From Hyaloscypha bicolor E (Eukaryota; Ascomycota; Leotiomycetes; Helotiales; Hyaloscyphaceae), in the NCBI RefSeq assembly GCF_002865645.1, contig NW_020194512.1, forward strand, positions 186,001 through 250,000: a stretch of 64,000 bases of DNA. The letters are read 5' to 3'. The notes under the pieces are model-generated. The model was not told the origin of the DNA and searched no databases. It saw only the letters and a program-made list of their open reading frames with translations. Both the position numbers and the translations under genes were made by a program. This document shows positions 1 to 11,330 of this stretch, piece after piece (positions within the stretch are counted from its first letter, which is position 1; each line of letters starts with the position of its first letter).

Positions 1-271
1 CCTTACAACAATGAAGCATACCATAAAATGTTCGTCACGCCATGGCCTCAAAGTGACCGTCCCTGATGTCATTGAAGATCCCGTTGCCAACAAAGTGATG
101 ATTTTTGCGAGCAATAAAGCAGATTTGAACGCTGGAGAAGGACCTTATGGGCAGACTGATGTGCTCAGTCTTGAGTTTTATGAGACTGGCACGGGGATCA
201 CGAAGATGGTTGACTTTGTGGATAGTGCGAAGGCTAAGGAACAGGCAGCTATCTTGCAGGGGAATTCGTAG
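1..271 (+). CDS. C-terminal fragment of a SnoaL/NTF2-like protein
   Basis: An open frame enters from the left edge (codons in register with position 2) and stops at the TAG at 269-271, leaving about 89 residues. Seen: a segment with VMIFASNKADLNAGEGPYG, then VLSLEFYETGTGITKMVDFVDS. This alternation of beta strands, closing with a short helix and a polar tail, is what the last strands of SnoaL-like polyketide-cyclase or NTF2-fold proteins look like in fungi. These are small cone-shaped folds used as cyclases, isomerases or scaffolds. The ATG at position 11 is probably internal because the frame stays open to the edge. No catalytic residue can be assigned from this fragment, so only the fold is suggested. 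Confidence 0.5.
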   Translation, partial: LTTMKHTIKCSSRHGLKVTVPDVIEDPVANKVMIFASNKADLNAGEGPYGQTDVLSLEFYETGTGITKMVDFVDSAKAKEQAAILQGNS

Positions 272-1005
272 ATTGAATAAGCATAAATGTCAAGTAGAAT
301 TAGGCGAGGGAGAGATTCGAAATCCTAACAAGAGGCAAGTGGTGTGGAATTAGAGGATGAAAGCATCCTTAAGATCTAACCTGGCGCGTTCTAGAAACCT
401 GCTCAGCTGTACTTGGAGGAAGCTAACATCTCAAAGACAGTAGTGTTGGCCTTTTCCAGGTCCTGCACAGCTTGAATCTCATTGTCTATGCTTTTAGAAA
501 TCTTTCCTTGCCCCACTTCGGTTGACATCCAAGCTGATATACATTCACAGCGGCACCTTGCCCACTCTGCCACACCTTAAATGCTCATTTTTGTGCTGTG
601 GCAAAGAAGGGTTTACCTAGAGGCCATTATGGCCCGTACATACATACAGTAGTTGGGATTTGAAGGTGAGAGAAGTGAGTTGGACAGAGTGATCAAATTT
701 TCAGGGGAGTCTTCGTCGACCAGCGGGCGGGTAAGTTTACCTCTATTTTAAGCGAGTTTTATAGGGGGTAGTCGCTAAAATATAGGCTTATCACCCCCTA
801 TCAGCCAGCCCCGCTAAAAACCACGATCCGCTCGGAGCCCCTAAACACTGGCTTATTAATATTATCTGGCACCGCGCGTCTTGTCTGACATGCTGACATC
901 GCGCTTGTTTGACACTTCATGCCGAGAAATCCGTGCGTCATTTTAAACCACATCATCCTCTTTGTACATAACCAACATTTCTCCTTTTGGCTATCAGTCG
1001 CCACG
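272..1005. other. Intergenic region upstream of the acyl-CoA synthetase
   Basis: No convincing coding sequence. It should hold the 3' UTR of the left-edge gene and the promoter of the acyl-CoA synthetase. A short imperfect inverted repeat (ATAGGGGGT near 760, CACCCCCTAT near 790) is visible. An in-frame ATG at 919 would add 29 residues to the synthetase but gives a hydrophobic leader unlike family members. Confidence 0.5.
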
Positions 1006-3496
1006 ATGGATTACAAGAAATACCTCCCTGTCCCGCAAATGACGGCCAAGCCGCCGTTCACCCTCCCTACCGTCAGCGCCTCAGCAGTTGACGGTGAAAC
1101 CATTCCCCGTCGACACCCCAAAGCAGTCAATGGCTTTGTCTCAATCCCCGAAGAAGGATGTCACACTCTCTACGATGTGCTCGTTCGCGCTGGTCAGAAA
1201 TTCGGTAACGAGAATGCACTCGGGACGCGTCCATTGCTCAAGAAGCACATCGAGACGAAGAAAATCAAGAAGATGGTAGACGGAAAGGAGAGAGAAGAGG
1301 AGAAAGAATGGACTTATTTTGAGATGGGCCCGTATTCTTGGACCACGTTCAGCGAGTATGTCGAGCTTGCTTTGCAAGTTGGTGCTGGATTCCGGAAATC
1401 TGGACTCACGAAGGGTGATAAAGTGCACGTGTATGCAGCTACTAGGTAAGTGGTTGATGTCAGATCGATGGTTGAGTTTGGGCTGATTTCGCCCAGCATG
1501 CATTGGCTTGCAATGGCTCATGGAGCAGCATCTCAGTCAATGCCAATTGTTACTGCATATGATACGTTAGGAGAAGAGGGCTTGACGTCTTCGTTGGAAG
1601 CAACGCGTGCCAAATTGATGTTTCTCGACGCGTATCTTCTGAAGACACTGATCAAACCACTCCAGAAGGCGGACTATCTCGAGGTTATCGTTTACGACAA
1701 GGATGAGGACCTCGTTAAAGAAGACTTGGATGTACTTCTTGAGACACATCCTAGGCTCAAAATTATCAGTTTTGAGGAGTTGAGGAAGTCCGGTGCAGAA
1801 AACCCAATAGATCCAGTTCCCCCCAGGCCAGAAGACACTTGCTGTATCATGTATACATCTGGATCTATTGGTGCGCCAAAGGGAGTAACAATTAAACATA
1901 GAGCCGTCGTTGGATCGAGTAAGAAGAGTCCATTCCATGATAAGCTGCGGTGTTCTAACATTCCTTAGTCGCTGGTGGCAGCCTTGCAATTCACAATATG
2001 TGCGGCCCAGATGACGTGTAAGCTCATCCTCCATGTTCCATAGGCAATCTACCGTATATCTGATGTGTCATCAGTTACCTGGCCTACCTCCCCCTTGCTC
2101 ACGTCATCGAGTACGCTCTAGAAAACTGCTGTCTATTCTGGGGCGCACCAATGGGCTATGGCAGCCCCAAGTCACTAACCGACCTCTCAGTTCGCAACTG
2201 CAAAGGCGACCTGCGCGAGCTACAACCGACAATCATGGCCGGCGTGCCAGCAGTCTGTAAGTCTTAACTTCTCAGAGTATTGATTCCTCCGGCGGGTGGA
2301 GCAATTCGCCGCGGCGCTTCGGACATTCTACTACCAATGTCCAAGAGGAACTAGAACATTCTGCGCGCAGAAATGCCCGAAGAAGTATGCTGACTAGGTT
2401 CTGGGAATAGGGGAAAACGTTCGGAAAGGCGTTTCGAACAGGGTCAACGGCAGCAACGCCATTATCAAGAACATGTTTTGGGGCGCTCTTTCACTCAAGA
2501 GTTTCCTCCTCTCGCATCACATCCCCGGAGCCAGCATCTTGGATAGCCTCATCTTTCATAAGGTTCGCGAGGCAACGGGTGGTAGACTAAAATTGTGCGT
2601 CACAGGCGGTGGTCCGATTTCAAAAGAGACGCAACATTTCATCTCCATGGTCGTCTGCCTCCAAATCAACGGCTACGGCCTCACCGAAACCACATCCATG
2701 ACCGCGCTCTGCGACCCGCTGCAATGGACAGTCGATGCAATCGGAGGCTTGCCCCCAACGGTGGAAGTGAAGCTCGTTGACTACGCCGAGGCCGGCTACC
2801 TTGCAAAGAATAATCAAGGCGAAGTATGGGTTCGTGGTCCGACTGTATTTGAGGAATACTACAACGACCCTGAGGAGACGAGGGCTGCGATTACGGAGGA
2901 TGGATGGTTTAAGACGGGGGACGTGGGGGAGTGGGATGAGAACTTCCACTTGCGGATTATTGATCGGACGAAGAATTTGGTGAAGACGCTGAATGGAGAG
3001 TATATTGCTCTTGAGAAGGTGAGTTCTCATGAATGAGACGGAGAGCTTTCATTGCTAATGTTGATCAGCTCGAATCGATCTATCGAACTGCTGCTGTTGT
3101 AGCAAATATCTGTGTCTACGCCTCACCCAACCAAGTCAAGCCTATTGCAATTATTGTCCCGGCAGAGCCTGCTCTGCTTCAGTTAGCAAAGGATAACGGT
3201 ATTGCTGAAGAACGATCAGCGCTGTATGAGAGTAAGAAGATGCAAAACGTCCTGCTCAAGGAGCTGCAGTCGAAAGGTAGAGCTGGTGGACTGGCATCGA
3301 TGGAGACAATAGATCATGTAATACTTGCGGAAGAGGAGTGGACTCCACAGAATGTGAGCACATAGATAACTTCAGCTCTGGGGACAGGCGCGCTAATAAT
3401 TTTCAGAATCTTGTCACGCCAGCGCAAAAGTTGCAGAGGAAGAATATATTGCAGAAGTATCAGAAGGAGATTGATGCAGCATTTGCGAGGGTTTGA
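1006..3496 (+). CDS. Long-chain fatty acyl-CoA synthetase (AMP-forming)
   Basis: Activates long-chain fatty acids to acyl-CoA using ATP and CoA, feeding lipid synthesis and beta-oxidation. Six introns give exons 1006-1445, 1497-1918, 1969-2017, 2075-2256, 2411-3018, 3069-3353 and 3407-3496. They total 2076 nt with every junction in frame, so 691 aa, the usual length of fungal FAA1/FAA4-type enzymes. Seen: the P-loop YTSGSIGAPKG near residue 266, YLAYLPLAHVIE (with the LPLAHV motif), WGALSLKS, the adenine motif NGYGLTET, GWFKTGDVGEW, and IIDRTKNLVKTLNGEYIALEKLE, the family signature region including the conserved lysines. The C-terminus ends in AFARV, with no peroxisomal SKL signal. The intron at 2257-2410 (154 nt) is longer than its neighbours. 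The start at 1006 lies in a good context (CACGATGG) and gives the expected N-terminus. The assignment to the long-chain class is strong; the chain-length preference cannot be read. Confidence 0.93.
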
Positions 3497-3745
3497 GCGA
3501 TGGTAGGCATGAAAGTTTCCGCTGTGAGATATGGAATTAAAGTTATGCTTGCGGCTTACTGGCGGAACGATTCACCGAGGCCGGCTTCCAGCAGGAGAGG
3601 AGGAAGAGAAGCAAGGAGAAAGGACTCATTATGGGGCCCAGTAAAGATAAAAGTGTGCTCATAATATTCCCCTTTTACCCTATATACGCCTACGCCTGTA
3701 CATGCAATTATATGAAAATCACCACACTCCGTGGTCCAACCACAC

Positions 3746-4717
3746 TTAATTCCCATACCGCCCATCATACTCTTCCGAAGCCCTAATCTGCCTCATCCTC
3801 CTCAGATCCTCCGTATATGGCGGCACAGCCGCAGTTGTCGGCCGTGCAATCGTACTGCTCCTACTCAACGGCTCTTCCACATACGGCCTGGAGTCCCTAT
3901 ACCCACTGCCATCCACATACGTATTCCTCCCAATCTCCTCCTCAAGTCCAAATTCCTCCTCCTGCCTCCGATAACCCTGCACATGTCCCCCAGCATCCGA
4001 GAAAACGTCAATCTTCTCCTCGCTGATATACTCGCCGACCACAAATTGGTCATCAGGCATGCTCCCCTCACTAGAATGATAACTGCCGTACCTGCTGCCA
4101 TATCCACCCTCATACCTAGGTATTGGTTTGTGCAGCTTATGCCTGGGCCGAGGATGGGCGTGAGGTGGAGGACTTCCAATCGGACTCTGCCACACGATGA
4201 CACCTAGCACTACGACGGCCATCAAACCTGTCAACGCCAACGAAAGCCAGCCTGCAGTACCAACAAGGCCCGCTACCACAAGACCCAGGAATATGAATGC
4301 AGTGACCGTCAGCCCAACGAGCACAGTGCTCACCAGCGTCGCCCACCACGCCACGATCCGCCGATGATGGCTGTCCTCTGTGCCGAAATATCGAATCGCT
4401 TGAGGACGCCAATAGCTAAGTGCGGACGCAGCAAGCGTGGTGAGGAAGAGGCTGAGTGCGAAGCACACGAATGCGTCGGCTATATAGTATTGGATGTCGT
4501 CGCCGGAGATGCCGTGGTAGACCCATGGTTCCGTCGGGTTGGAAACAACTTTCGTGAAGGTTATTGAGGCGCCGAGGGTGCTGATTGCGGTTATGGTTTT
4601 GAACATGGCGTCGAAGAAGTCCGCGAGGCGTAGGCCCGGGTGTTTGGGGGGTGGTGCGGGTGTGCATATCGCTGGCGTGGATGGTTTCGAGGGGGAGGAG
4701 AGGTGAGGTGTTGCCAT
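3746..4717 (-). CDS. Four-helix integral membrane protein, unknown function
   Basis: Single-exon gene of 323 aa when started at the ATG at 4717; the frame is open to 4879, so a 377-aa product is possible. Seen: a proline-rich N-terminus, then four hydrophobic segments at about residues 40-57, 78-103, 121-151 and 155-176. A long hydrophilic tail follows, rich in Gly/Tyr/Ser and acidic stretches (for example RYEGGYGSRYGSYHSSEG), ending in DGRYGN. A four-helix core with a disordered cytosolic tail is a common architecture for fungal plasma-membrane or cell-wall-associated proteins. No family was recognised, so no function is proposed. It is convergent with the acyl-CoA synthetase, with a 249-bp gap. 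Confidence 0.72.
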   Translation of the reverse strand: MATPHLSSPSKPSTPAICTPAPPPKHPGLRLADFFDAMFKTITAISTLGASITFTKVVSNPTEPWVYHGISGDDIQYYIADAFVCFALSLFLTTLAASALSYWRPQAIRYFGTEDSHHRRIVAWWATLVSTVLVGLTVTAFIFLGLVVAGLVGTAGWLSLALTGLMAVVVLGVIVWQSPIGSPPPHAHPRPRHKLHKPIPRYEGGYGSRYGSYHSSEGSMPDDQFVVGEYISEEKIDVFSDAGGHVQGYRRQEEEFGLEEEIGRNTYVDGSGYRDSRPYVEEPLSRSSTIARPTTAAVPPYTEDLRRMRQIRASEEYDGRYGN

Positions 4718-5353
4718 GATGGCGTTGAGAGAGGACTGTAGAAATTCGTGAGGGGGCGAAATAGAGTATTTGTGGGGAGATAGGTTCGCTAGAAATCGTT
4801 CGTGAGATTTCTTTGGGATGTTCGTTGTTGACAATGTTGGTGGGGCAACGGATGAGGGGTGCATTGGGCGCGTGCGCACATGCGCAATGGTGGGCCGAGG
4901 ATTTGTCTACGGGATGAACTGCTGAAATCATTTTCCAACCCGGAGCAGACATTGTCTTGGGAGAAAGGGCTGGCAATTGCAAGTAGCACTCGGACAAGTG
5001 CCTTGTGGCGATGCCTTGGCTGTTGAGGTACCCTCGCTTATTTATAGGGGTCTTCAGTGCACATGTTCTGCGATCGGCCTGACCAACCAGATGAATTCTC
5101 CCAGTATGAATTCTGCGTCACAAGAAGAATGGAATTTGTTGTAGAATCCGCCATGGACCCTTTGCCTGATATGGTGTCAAGTACGATCTTTCTGGTATGT
5201 GTTATTGACTCGGCCGTAGATGTTTGTGAGATGATTTCATGCGGATATTCGTAGCTCAGCCGTACACCACGGCATGAAATCGGAGCATAGGCAATATCGA
5301 CACCAATAACTGCCAGGAGTATGCAGTCAGGAAAGGCTCGCAGAGCAACGTCT
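4718..5353. other. Intergenic region between two minus-strand genes
   Basis: Should contain the promoter and 5' UTR of the four-helix membrane protein and the 3' end of COG5. A 65-codon open frame at 5057-5254 (+) has no recognisable features and is not called. No repeat or RNA gene seen. Confidence 0.45.
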
Positions 5354-6715
5354 TCACCTCCCTAAAGCACCCACCACGCTTCCAACCATAACCGCCACCT
5401 CTCTCTCCCAGGTCTTCTCAGTGTTGTCTCCCTTTGATTTGACACCTCCAATTCCGGCAGGCGGTTGACTTCCTCTGACTACACACTCCTTGATAGCATC
5501 CCTCACGCTGTTCTTATTACTCCTCAAAGTTCTTGCGCTAACGCCTCCCTTATTGACGATTTCCATGACCTTCGTACTGAGATGCCCTGCCAGGGTTCGC
5601 CAGAAGTATGATGCAAGTGATCCAGTTTCGAGGCTCGAAAGAAGTGGGAGCAGGAAATTGGCTGGTGGCTTAATCGATTCAGGGATGGTAGGATGCGGAG
5701 GTGGCGCGGTGGATGATAGGAGGGACTCTAGTGCGAGTATATTCTGACATCGAGCGGAGACTTCGAGTAGTGTTCGATCGAGTGTGGGTAGCGTGGCGAG
5801 AGCACGAGAGAGCGATGCGAGGGAGGAGGTAAGTGCTGTTTGGAGGTAATCTTGGAGCGCATTTATTAAGAGCTCTGGCTCCCATTTCTCGGTCTTCTTC
5901 TTTGTTGGATCCGGCATGGGCGAGAGCAAATACAATGACAGCAGGGCGGAAGTCGTCCTCGATTTCGTGTCTGCCGTTTGCGCGAAGGTCGTGGTATTTG
6001 TCCCCGTGGACAAACTACTCATCGAGAACTCTCGAACAATCTGCTGAGATTTTGTGAGAACTGTCCTATCAGCAGGGGCGAGAACCGAAGTCTGCAGCGT
6101 CCGCACGACATCCACGCGATCGAGACCATACCCCTCTTCGCCCTCTCCTCTCTTCGAGAATAATTCTCGTAAACTTAGCAATGTATTTGAGCATCGCACC
6201 AATGCCCTGTGATCTTCCTTCTGCCCCTGTGTCTTCACCACATTCCCCGTCGCCGCAACCTCAGCCAGCTGTATCTCAAGCTGCCGTCCCAATTGCAGAC
6301 ATCTTCCCACTGACCGCCCTAACCTCACCGTCTCCCATAATCGACTTGCAACAGCTTGTACCTCTTTTGCTGTCTCGTACCGGACCAACACTTCCTTCTC
6401 CAGTCGCTTATACCCCTCGTTCAAGCTCGCAACCTGCGAGTCTATTTCTTGGACTATTCGCGCGCTGGCAGCGGTTTGTTCTTGTGTGTGGGAGAGAAGA
6501 GGGAGCGCGCTCTTCGTGGTCAGTGTGTCTATGTGGGTGTTGATTTCTTGGGAGTCAAAAAGGACACGGCTTAAGGGAGTCGAGAGGTCAAGCGGAGTGT
6601 CGGTGTCGTTGTTCGTCGTTCGGACGAGGCTGTTGGCGAAAGCTGAGGGGGAGAATGAGGGAGAGAGGAAGGTTTCGTAGTCGATGTAGGATGTGTCCTC
6701 TTCTTCTGCGGTCAT
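5354..6715 (-). CDS. COG5: Conserved oligomeric Golgi complex subunit 5
   Basis: Intronless, 453 aa. COG5 is a lobe-B subunit of the COG tethering complex, which captures vesicles recycling glycosylation enzymes between Golgi cisternae. Seen: the N-terminal block SYIDYETFLSPSFSPSAFAN, typical of COG5, followed by a helical, coiled-coil-rich region (residues about 60-165, with heptad-like ARIVQEIDSQVASLNEGYKR), then LRELFSKRGEGEEGYGLDRV and a C-terminal helical region. The ATG at 6715 was preferred because it directly precedes the conserved block. Upstream codons reach 6868 but encode unconserved sequence and would run into the divergent promoter. The length matches the short fungal COG5 form, shorter than the animal protein of about 800 aa. 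Confidence 0.82.
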   Translation of the reverse strand: MTAEEEDTSYIDYETFLSPSFSPSAFANSLVRTTNNDTDTPLDLSTPLSRVLFDSQEINTHIDTLTTKSALPLLSHTQEQTAASARIVQEIDSQVASLNEGYKRLEKEVLVRYETAKEVQAVASRLWETVRLGRSVGRCLQLGRQLEIQLAEVAATGNVVKTQGQKEDHRALVRCSNTLLSLRELFSKRGEGEEGYGLDRVDVVRTLQTSVLAPADRTVLTKSQQIVREFSMSSLSTGTNTTTFAQTADTKSRTTSALLSLYLLSPMPDPTKKKTEKWEPELLINALQDYLQTALTSSLASLSRALATLPTLDRTLLEVSARCQNILALESLLSSTAPPPHPTIPESIKPPANFLLPLLSSLETGSLASYFWRTLAGHLSTKVMEIVNKGGVSARTLRSNKNSVRDAIKECVVRGSQPPAGIGGVKSKGDNTEKTWEREVAVMVGSVVGALGR

Positions 6716-7289
6716 CGTGGCGGATCGGGGATGTCTCCAGCTCTGGCCATTGAGTGCTGTTCTACTTGTTGTGGTCAACTCCTCAATTGTGCTCCCTAAC
6801 ATGGTGAGGCGAAGCTGTGGAACTTTCGCATGTTGTTCTGTTTCGAAGCCCGGATCGCTTCGCGGCACCTTCTTATCGATAGCAGCCAGTCGTCATCGTT
6901 TGGAGTGGCCTCAATCACCAATTTTCTTTGCAATGGGATGTCACAAAAATTATGTTTTTCTCTTTTCTTTCTCTTCTTCTCTACCACATTTACTTCACCA
7001 ACTTTCTCCTCCCCACATCTGAGAGGTATAATAGATGGTCATGATGTTGCAGTCCGGAGCCTGCGGGTGGCTTGCCAGCCTATCAAAATTTAGCGCATCC
7101 GCTTGGTGGCTTTGCATATCCTCCTCCCCAGCTTCCAAAACCACTGCACCTATCTGTTTCTCTCAGCATATTTCAAGCTTCACCTGTATCCTTTTTGAAG
7201 TGGCGAAGCGGCGCATCATTTCGAAATGCAGGCCTGCAGCTGAATCCACACTCGATCGCGAATTTTCCGATCCCACTGGCGCCGTCAAC
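6716..7289. promoter_or_regulatory. Divergent promoter region of COG5 and the DUF2434 gene
   Basis: A 574-bp gap between two genes transcribed away from each other. It includes long pyrimidine-rich tracts (around 6960-7020 and 7105-7200) of the kind found upstream of fungal transcription starts on the plus strand. No single defined element is claimed. Confidence 0.5.
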
Positions 7290-8922
7290 ATGGGTCTCGT
7301 CAACATCAGAGAGGTCTTCCCCCTAGGAGACAATTCTAGCGATACCCTCATTGCAGGCGTGCATTTCAATCTTACGACATTGAAGCACTGGAACTTCACG
7401 TATTACTCTAATGGCACTTTCTCAAATGGCTCGTACTGCTTCCTCGCCTTCGAACCATATACCCCGCATCTCCTCCAGAACGGAACCTTCCTCAACGAAA
7501 CATCATGCTACTCCCCGATCAACCCGATGCACACTCGGTCGAAGATTGGACTCTTCTTCGCGTGCTTCTTCGGTTTGAGCATCATGTTCACGTTTATCAA
7601 TCTGCGAAAACACGGGAGGCTATTCCTACCCAGAGAGAAACGATTCCACGCGATTGGAAGGAGGTGGCAGTGGTATTGGATGTTGGTAGTTGCTGCGTTT
7701 GGGATCATAAGTGCTATTAGCGGGGTGGACGTCGATCGATATTATCTGCCGGAGTTACCGATAGTGCTGAACAACTTCTTCTGGTTCCTTATGCTGTCGA
7801 CCACGATGTGTATTGTATGGGAAAGTGTTCGGCACTGGGGAAGTTGGCAGGAAAGACAATTGGTGGACCCGGACCCCTTTTCGCTCAGGCAGGATGATCG
7901 CCGAAGCAAGGTTGAATTCTGGATACCGTTGGTGTTTTATTTCTTTGCTTGGATGGTATGTGCCTTCTCTGCCCTCTCCGCAATGCTAACATACGCAGAA
8001 TTTCTTTATGGTTATTCCACGCCCTTGGGGAGCTATTGAACTGCAACGAGACCCCGAACAAACAAAACAACACGCTGAACCAGCAGCAACAGATCTCCGA
8101 TTCAAAGTAGCAGCCTTCTTCCTATTCGGCAGCTGGCTTACAACCGTCTTTTCACTCTGGCATTCGATTAAGCACTACAAGGCTCGAAATCGGGGAATTT
8201 TCAACCGGGCCTTTGGTCTCATCAAATACATGCCACCAAGATTCCTTCTGACCATGCCTCTCGCCTTAGTCATGATTGGATACGAGGCTGCCTGCGCTTT
8301 TGAATTTTCGATATCGCCCCTGAAAATCGACACCAACTTAGGCTTCATGTACGGTCTTGGATGGGGTCCGATCGCAATGATTATTGTCGTCCAAGAGACA
8401 TATGGCTACATTGCTCCAAATGATGACAGGGAACTGATACGCCAACGTCGTGTCCGGGGTGCCGAGATTGACCAAGAGATGGGAATTACAAAGAAGCCGC
8501 ATTGGTGGTCAAGACTAAACGTTGATAACAGACCGATGAATGTACAAGACTCTATTGCAAGGAACGTATCAGAAATTGGAGGGGGACGAGCAACGACGAG
8601 GAATTTAGAGAGGAGTATCGAAATGGGAAATATGCCGGCGTCTAAGGGGAGAGATAGCAACAAACCTGCGCCGGATATTACGAGCCTTCGGGCGGCTGCA
8701 AACTTGCTATTTCCAGCACACACTGGCATGGAGGAAACCCAAGAGAGGTTTACGGATCACCCAGAACCAGGAAGGGGGAGGACTGCCGCGAATACTTCAA
8801 CGAGAGCCGGTCCGACTACGGGAAATGGAGTGAATGATAGGAGTGGCAGTAATGATAGCGCGGCGAGCGGGCTAACTTTAGGAGCGAGGCCGCAGCAGAT
8901 ACGGAGTATGTTAGATGTGTAG
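7290..8922 (+). CDS. DUF2434-family fungal membrane protein
   Basis: Two exons (7290-7955 and 7999-8922) with a 43-nt GTATGT...CGCAG intron give 529 aa. Seen: an N-terminal extracytoplasmic segment with about seven N-glycosylation sequons (NSS, NLT, NFT, NGT, NGS, NGT, NET) and the pair NETSCYSPINP. At least six hydrophobic helices follow (about residues 85-104, 127-145, 158-176, 210-230 and two or more in exon 2). Conserved-looking blocks are NLRKHGRLFLPREKRFH, VDVDRYYLPELPIVL, HWGSWQERQ and DPFSLRQDDRR. The C-terminal 170 residues are hydrophilic and low-complexity. I recognise this as the ascomycete DUF2434 family, whose function is not established. Location in the plasma membrane or secretory pathway is inferred from the glycosylation sites. 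Confidence 0.85.
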
Positions 8923-9269
8923 GATATTGGCATTTGGCTAGGTCGGCGTTCGGATGACCCTGCAGCAGACAGGTAGATGACTGCCGCAAATTATACGACC
9001 ATTACGATTTATGAGCCAAGGGACGCGAGCATCTGGATATTGTGTAGTCCTGATCTCCTTGTGGTAGTCATCCATACAAACATAATACATGCTCGATCCA
9101 ATCCCCACAACTGTGCCTAGAATGAGAAAGTTGAAACCATTTGGCTCCGGTGCATCACAGCCACAGCCACTACTACCACCGCTGAACAATTCCGCTCGTC
9201 ACCCTCACACTCCAATGCCGTCAGATCGTACAAGATCCACGCTCTTCCCTCCCATTCCCACTCCCCCGC
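8923..9269. other. Convergent 3' intergenic region
   Basis: Shared 3' flank of the DUF2434 gene (+) and the small minus-strand gene. An 83-codon open frame on the minus strand (8938-9189) has one hydrophobic stretch (FLILGTVVGIGSSMYYV) but no other support; it is listed among rejected items. Confidence 0.4.
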
Positions 9270-9664
9270 TCACAACAACCCAATCATAACATCACCCTTG
9301 ACTCTCGCATAAAGATCAACCTATTCATCAGTCAGCTCGAAATCCTATCAATTTTCTGTCCTCCACCTCAAATTGTAAAAGCACAACATACCTCAACTTC
9401 CAAATCTAACTCAATTTTGATGCTCAAACTATCATTCATCGGTTTATAAGGGCGATCCTTGATCCTGCTCTCCCTTATCGCAGCCGGTCTGTACCCCTCA
9501 GCGCGCGGTGGCACCTGGCCTGGTCCGGTGCCATAATGTCCTTGTGCCACTTGTTGTTCCTGCGTTGGGAGCGGGATGGTTTGCTGCGTTGCTACCTGTT
9601 GTTGGGTTTGGGTTTCGGCCGCCATTTTTGAGATGGGGTTTTGCTCTGAATTTGGGTCAGCCAT
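9270..9664 (-). CDS. Small conserved-looking fungal protein, two exons
   Basis: Exons 9664-9392 and 9320-9270, joined across a 71-nt intron (9391-9321), encode 107 aa. Seen: a Gln/Pro-rich, probably disordered N-terminal half (for example TQTQQQVATQQTIPLPTQ) and a compact hydrophobic C-terminus, LSIKIELDLEVEVDLYARVK followed by GDVMIGLL. The split of a disordered head and a short amphipathic beta-rich tail ending in a leucine pair resembles small hypothetical proteins common in filamentous ascomycetes. I do not know a function. The splice restores this conserved-looking tail, whereas reading through the intron ends in an unrelated stretch, which supports the two-exon model. Confidence 0.62.
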
Positions 9665-11055
9665 GGTTAATTGGCGGGACGGGGATGGGGAAAGAGAGAA
9701 TTGAGGGGGGAAGAGGGCACGAACCGTCTTCTGAAGCGCTGTGGTAGAGTTCGAGTTTCCTTCTACTCGCCTATGTGTTGAGTGAAGTGAAATATGTAAT
9801 TCAAAATCCAAAATCTCCAGAAACGCCGTTGGTGTGTGAAGTCTCAAGCAAGTACGGGACTCTTAGCATATTAAAGGAGCCGCCCAGGAGCTCGTCACTA
9901 ACACAATGCCCTGTTTCCTCCATAGTGCATGCCTGTCAATTCCTGCTTTTCACGCATTCTGGGATTACCTGGCTCAGCGGGCCAATGGTTGCGTGGGCAC
10001 AGCCACATGGGAAAGACGTCATAGAAGGGGCTTGTTGGGGGAGGGATGATGATAGGTACGTTTCAGGAGAGGGATGCGATGAATCGTAATCTGTGAGGAG
10101 GGTGCAAGGAAACAGGTTTTGAAGGCTGTGGTTGCCGATCGCTTGCACGTGAGCGAGGGGGTTTCGTCCGGTTCTTACGATAGAAGAGAGTAAAATCCGC
10201 GGAAGATGACTAAAGAAAGGTAATGGGTCTGGTGGGTTTCATACTCCACTCTACAGAATATTGCTGGTTTTAGTAAAGCGATTTGGTGCTGTCGACAAGA
10301 AGCCTGGGGTCGTTGCTTGAGGGTGCCGGCATCGATGGCGTCAGGTGGCGTACGCCACACCCGAGATGTGGGGTGCTCGAGTTGGAACGGGACCGAGAGG
10401 AACATCATTGTGTTTTCCTAAAAGTCAGAGGGATATGGACGTTCCTTCCTTCTCTTATCCTACGGCTCTTCAACTTATAGCACTGAAGGAAAGCTAAGTT
10501 GTAACGCAGACCTTGTGAAAAATTAAATGAGCTCTATCAGGATTGAATATGCCTGTGAGGTACCCGTTTATTAATTCTCGGGATCCTACATTAACTCTTT
10601 TTACTAATCTTATTATAAGGAAATATATTTTACTATTATAAAAAGAATAATTTTAATAACAAATAATTTAATATAAAGAGAACTAATATATAATATAATA
10701 AACTGGAAATAATAAGAATTTGAAAGTTATTATTATAATAAAACGTTGTTATTATATTATAATAATAATATATATAGATCGATCTGCTAGAAAGGAGGTG
10801 TGGTACGGGTGGCCAAAGCTGAAATACATGAGTATAGTCACGTGAGCCAGCACGTGACTACTAGCATATAGTTGCCATGCAACAGCTATTTAGTTAGAAA
10901 AATAAAATCCGAGCTTAAATTCTAATTATAAAATCTAATTAAAATTCAATTATAATTAATTTTTTAATTAAACCAAATTTAATTAATTTTAATTAGAATT
11001 TCTTAATAAAAGCTAATTCGAATTCGAACTTAATTAAATTTAATTAGAATCTAGC
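9665..11055. other. Intergenic region grading into AT-rich DNA
   Basis: No credible gene. From about 10,550 the base composition drops sharply in GC and becomes rich in TAATTA-like words up to the LTR at 11,056. A perfect 14-bp palindrome (GTGGCGTACGCCAC) sits at 10345-10358. This marks the transition from the gene block to the TE block. Confidence 0.5.
10837..10858. repeat. Inverted repeat with two CACGTG boxes
   Basis: GTCACGTG, a 6-nt spacer, then CACGTGAC: perfect 8-bp arms, each containing the palindromic E-box CACGTG. It could be a bHLH site in old promoter or LTR sequence, or a chance remnant. There is no adjacent gene to support regulation. Confidence 0.35.
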
Positions 11056-11330
11056 TGTCACGGGTACGGCATTCAGGGCTTGGAAAGCAAGGTAGAAGGT
11101 CCCTTACAAAGACGATTCAAAGCTAAGGAAGGGAAAACTAGAATACAGAAGGCTGCGAGGGAGTATATGCACCCTACAGTGCGCTAGTCCCGAAGGGGCT
11201 TAGCCTTCTAAATATCTCCAGTACATTCCAAGCATACTTCCTTAGCGAGGCGGCCACGTCACGTACGTCTAGGAGGCTGGTATCTGGCCAGCCAGGCATC
11301 TCAGATACTGGGCATCTGGGAATCGTGACA
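11056..11330 (-). mobile_element. LTR of a Ty3/gypsy retrotransposon (little-mutated copy)
   Basis: A 275-bp segment with inverted ends TGTCACG...CGTGACA, flanked on its right by a polypurine tract on the minus strand (AAAGGGGGGGTAA, complement of 11331-11343). That places it as the 3' LTR of a minus-strand element. A strongly RIP-mutated copy of the same LTR lies at 29617-29894; the many differences I compared by eye are C-to-T and G-to-A changes. Confidence 0.8.

Noticed and set aside
919..1005. Upstream in-frame ATG for the acyl-CoA synthetase
   Set aside because: It adds a hydrophobic 29-residue leader not expected in this family; the ATG at 1006 gives the normal N-terminus and a better context.
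8938..9189. 83-codon minus-strand open frame with one hydrophobic stretch
   Set aside because: It lies in a 347-bp convergent 3' region, has no family features, and its tail (CGSHLPVCCRVIRTPT) looks random. A real small protein cannot be excluded.
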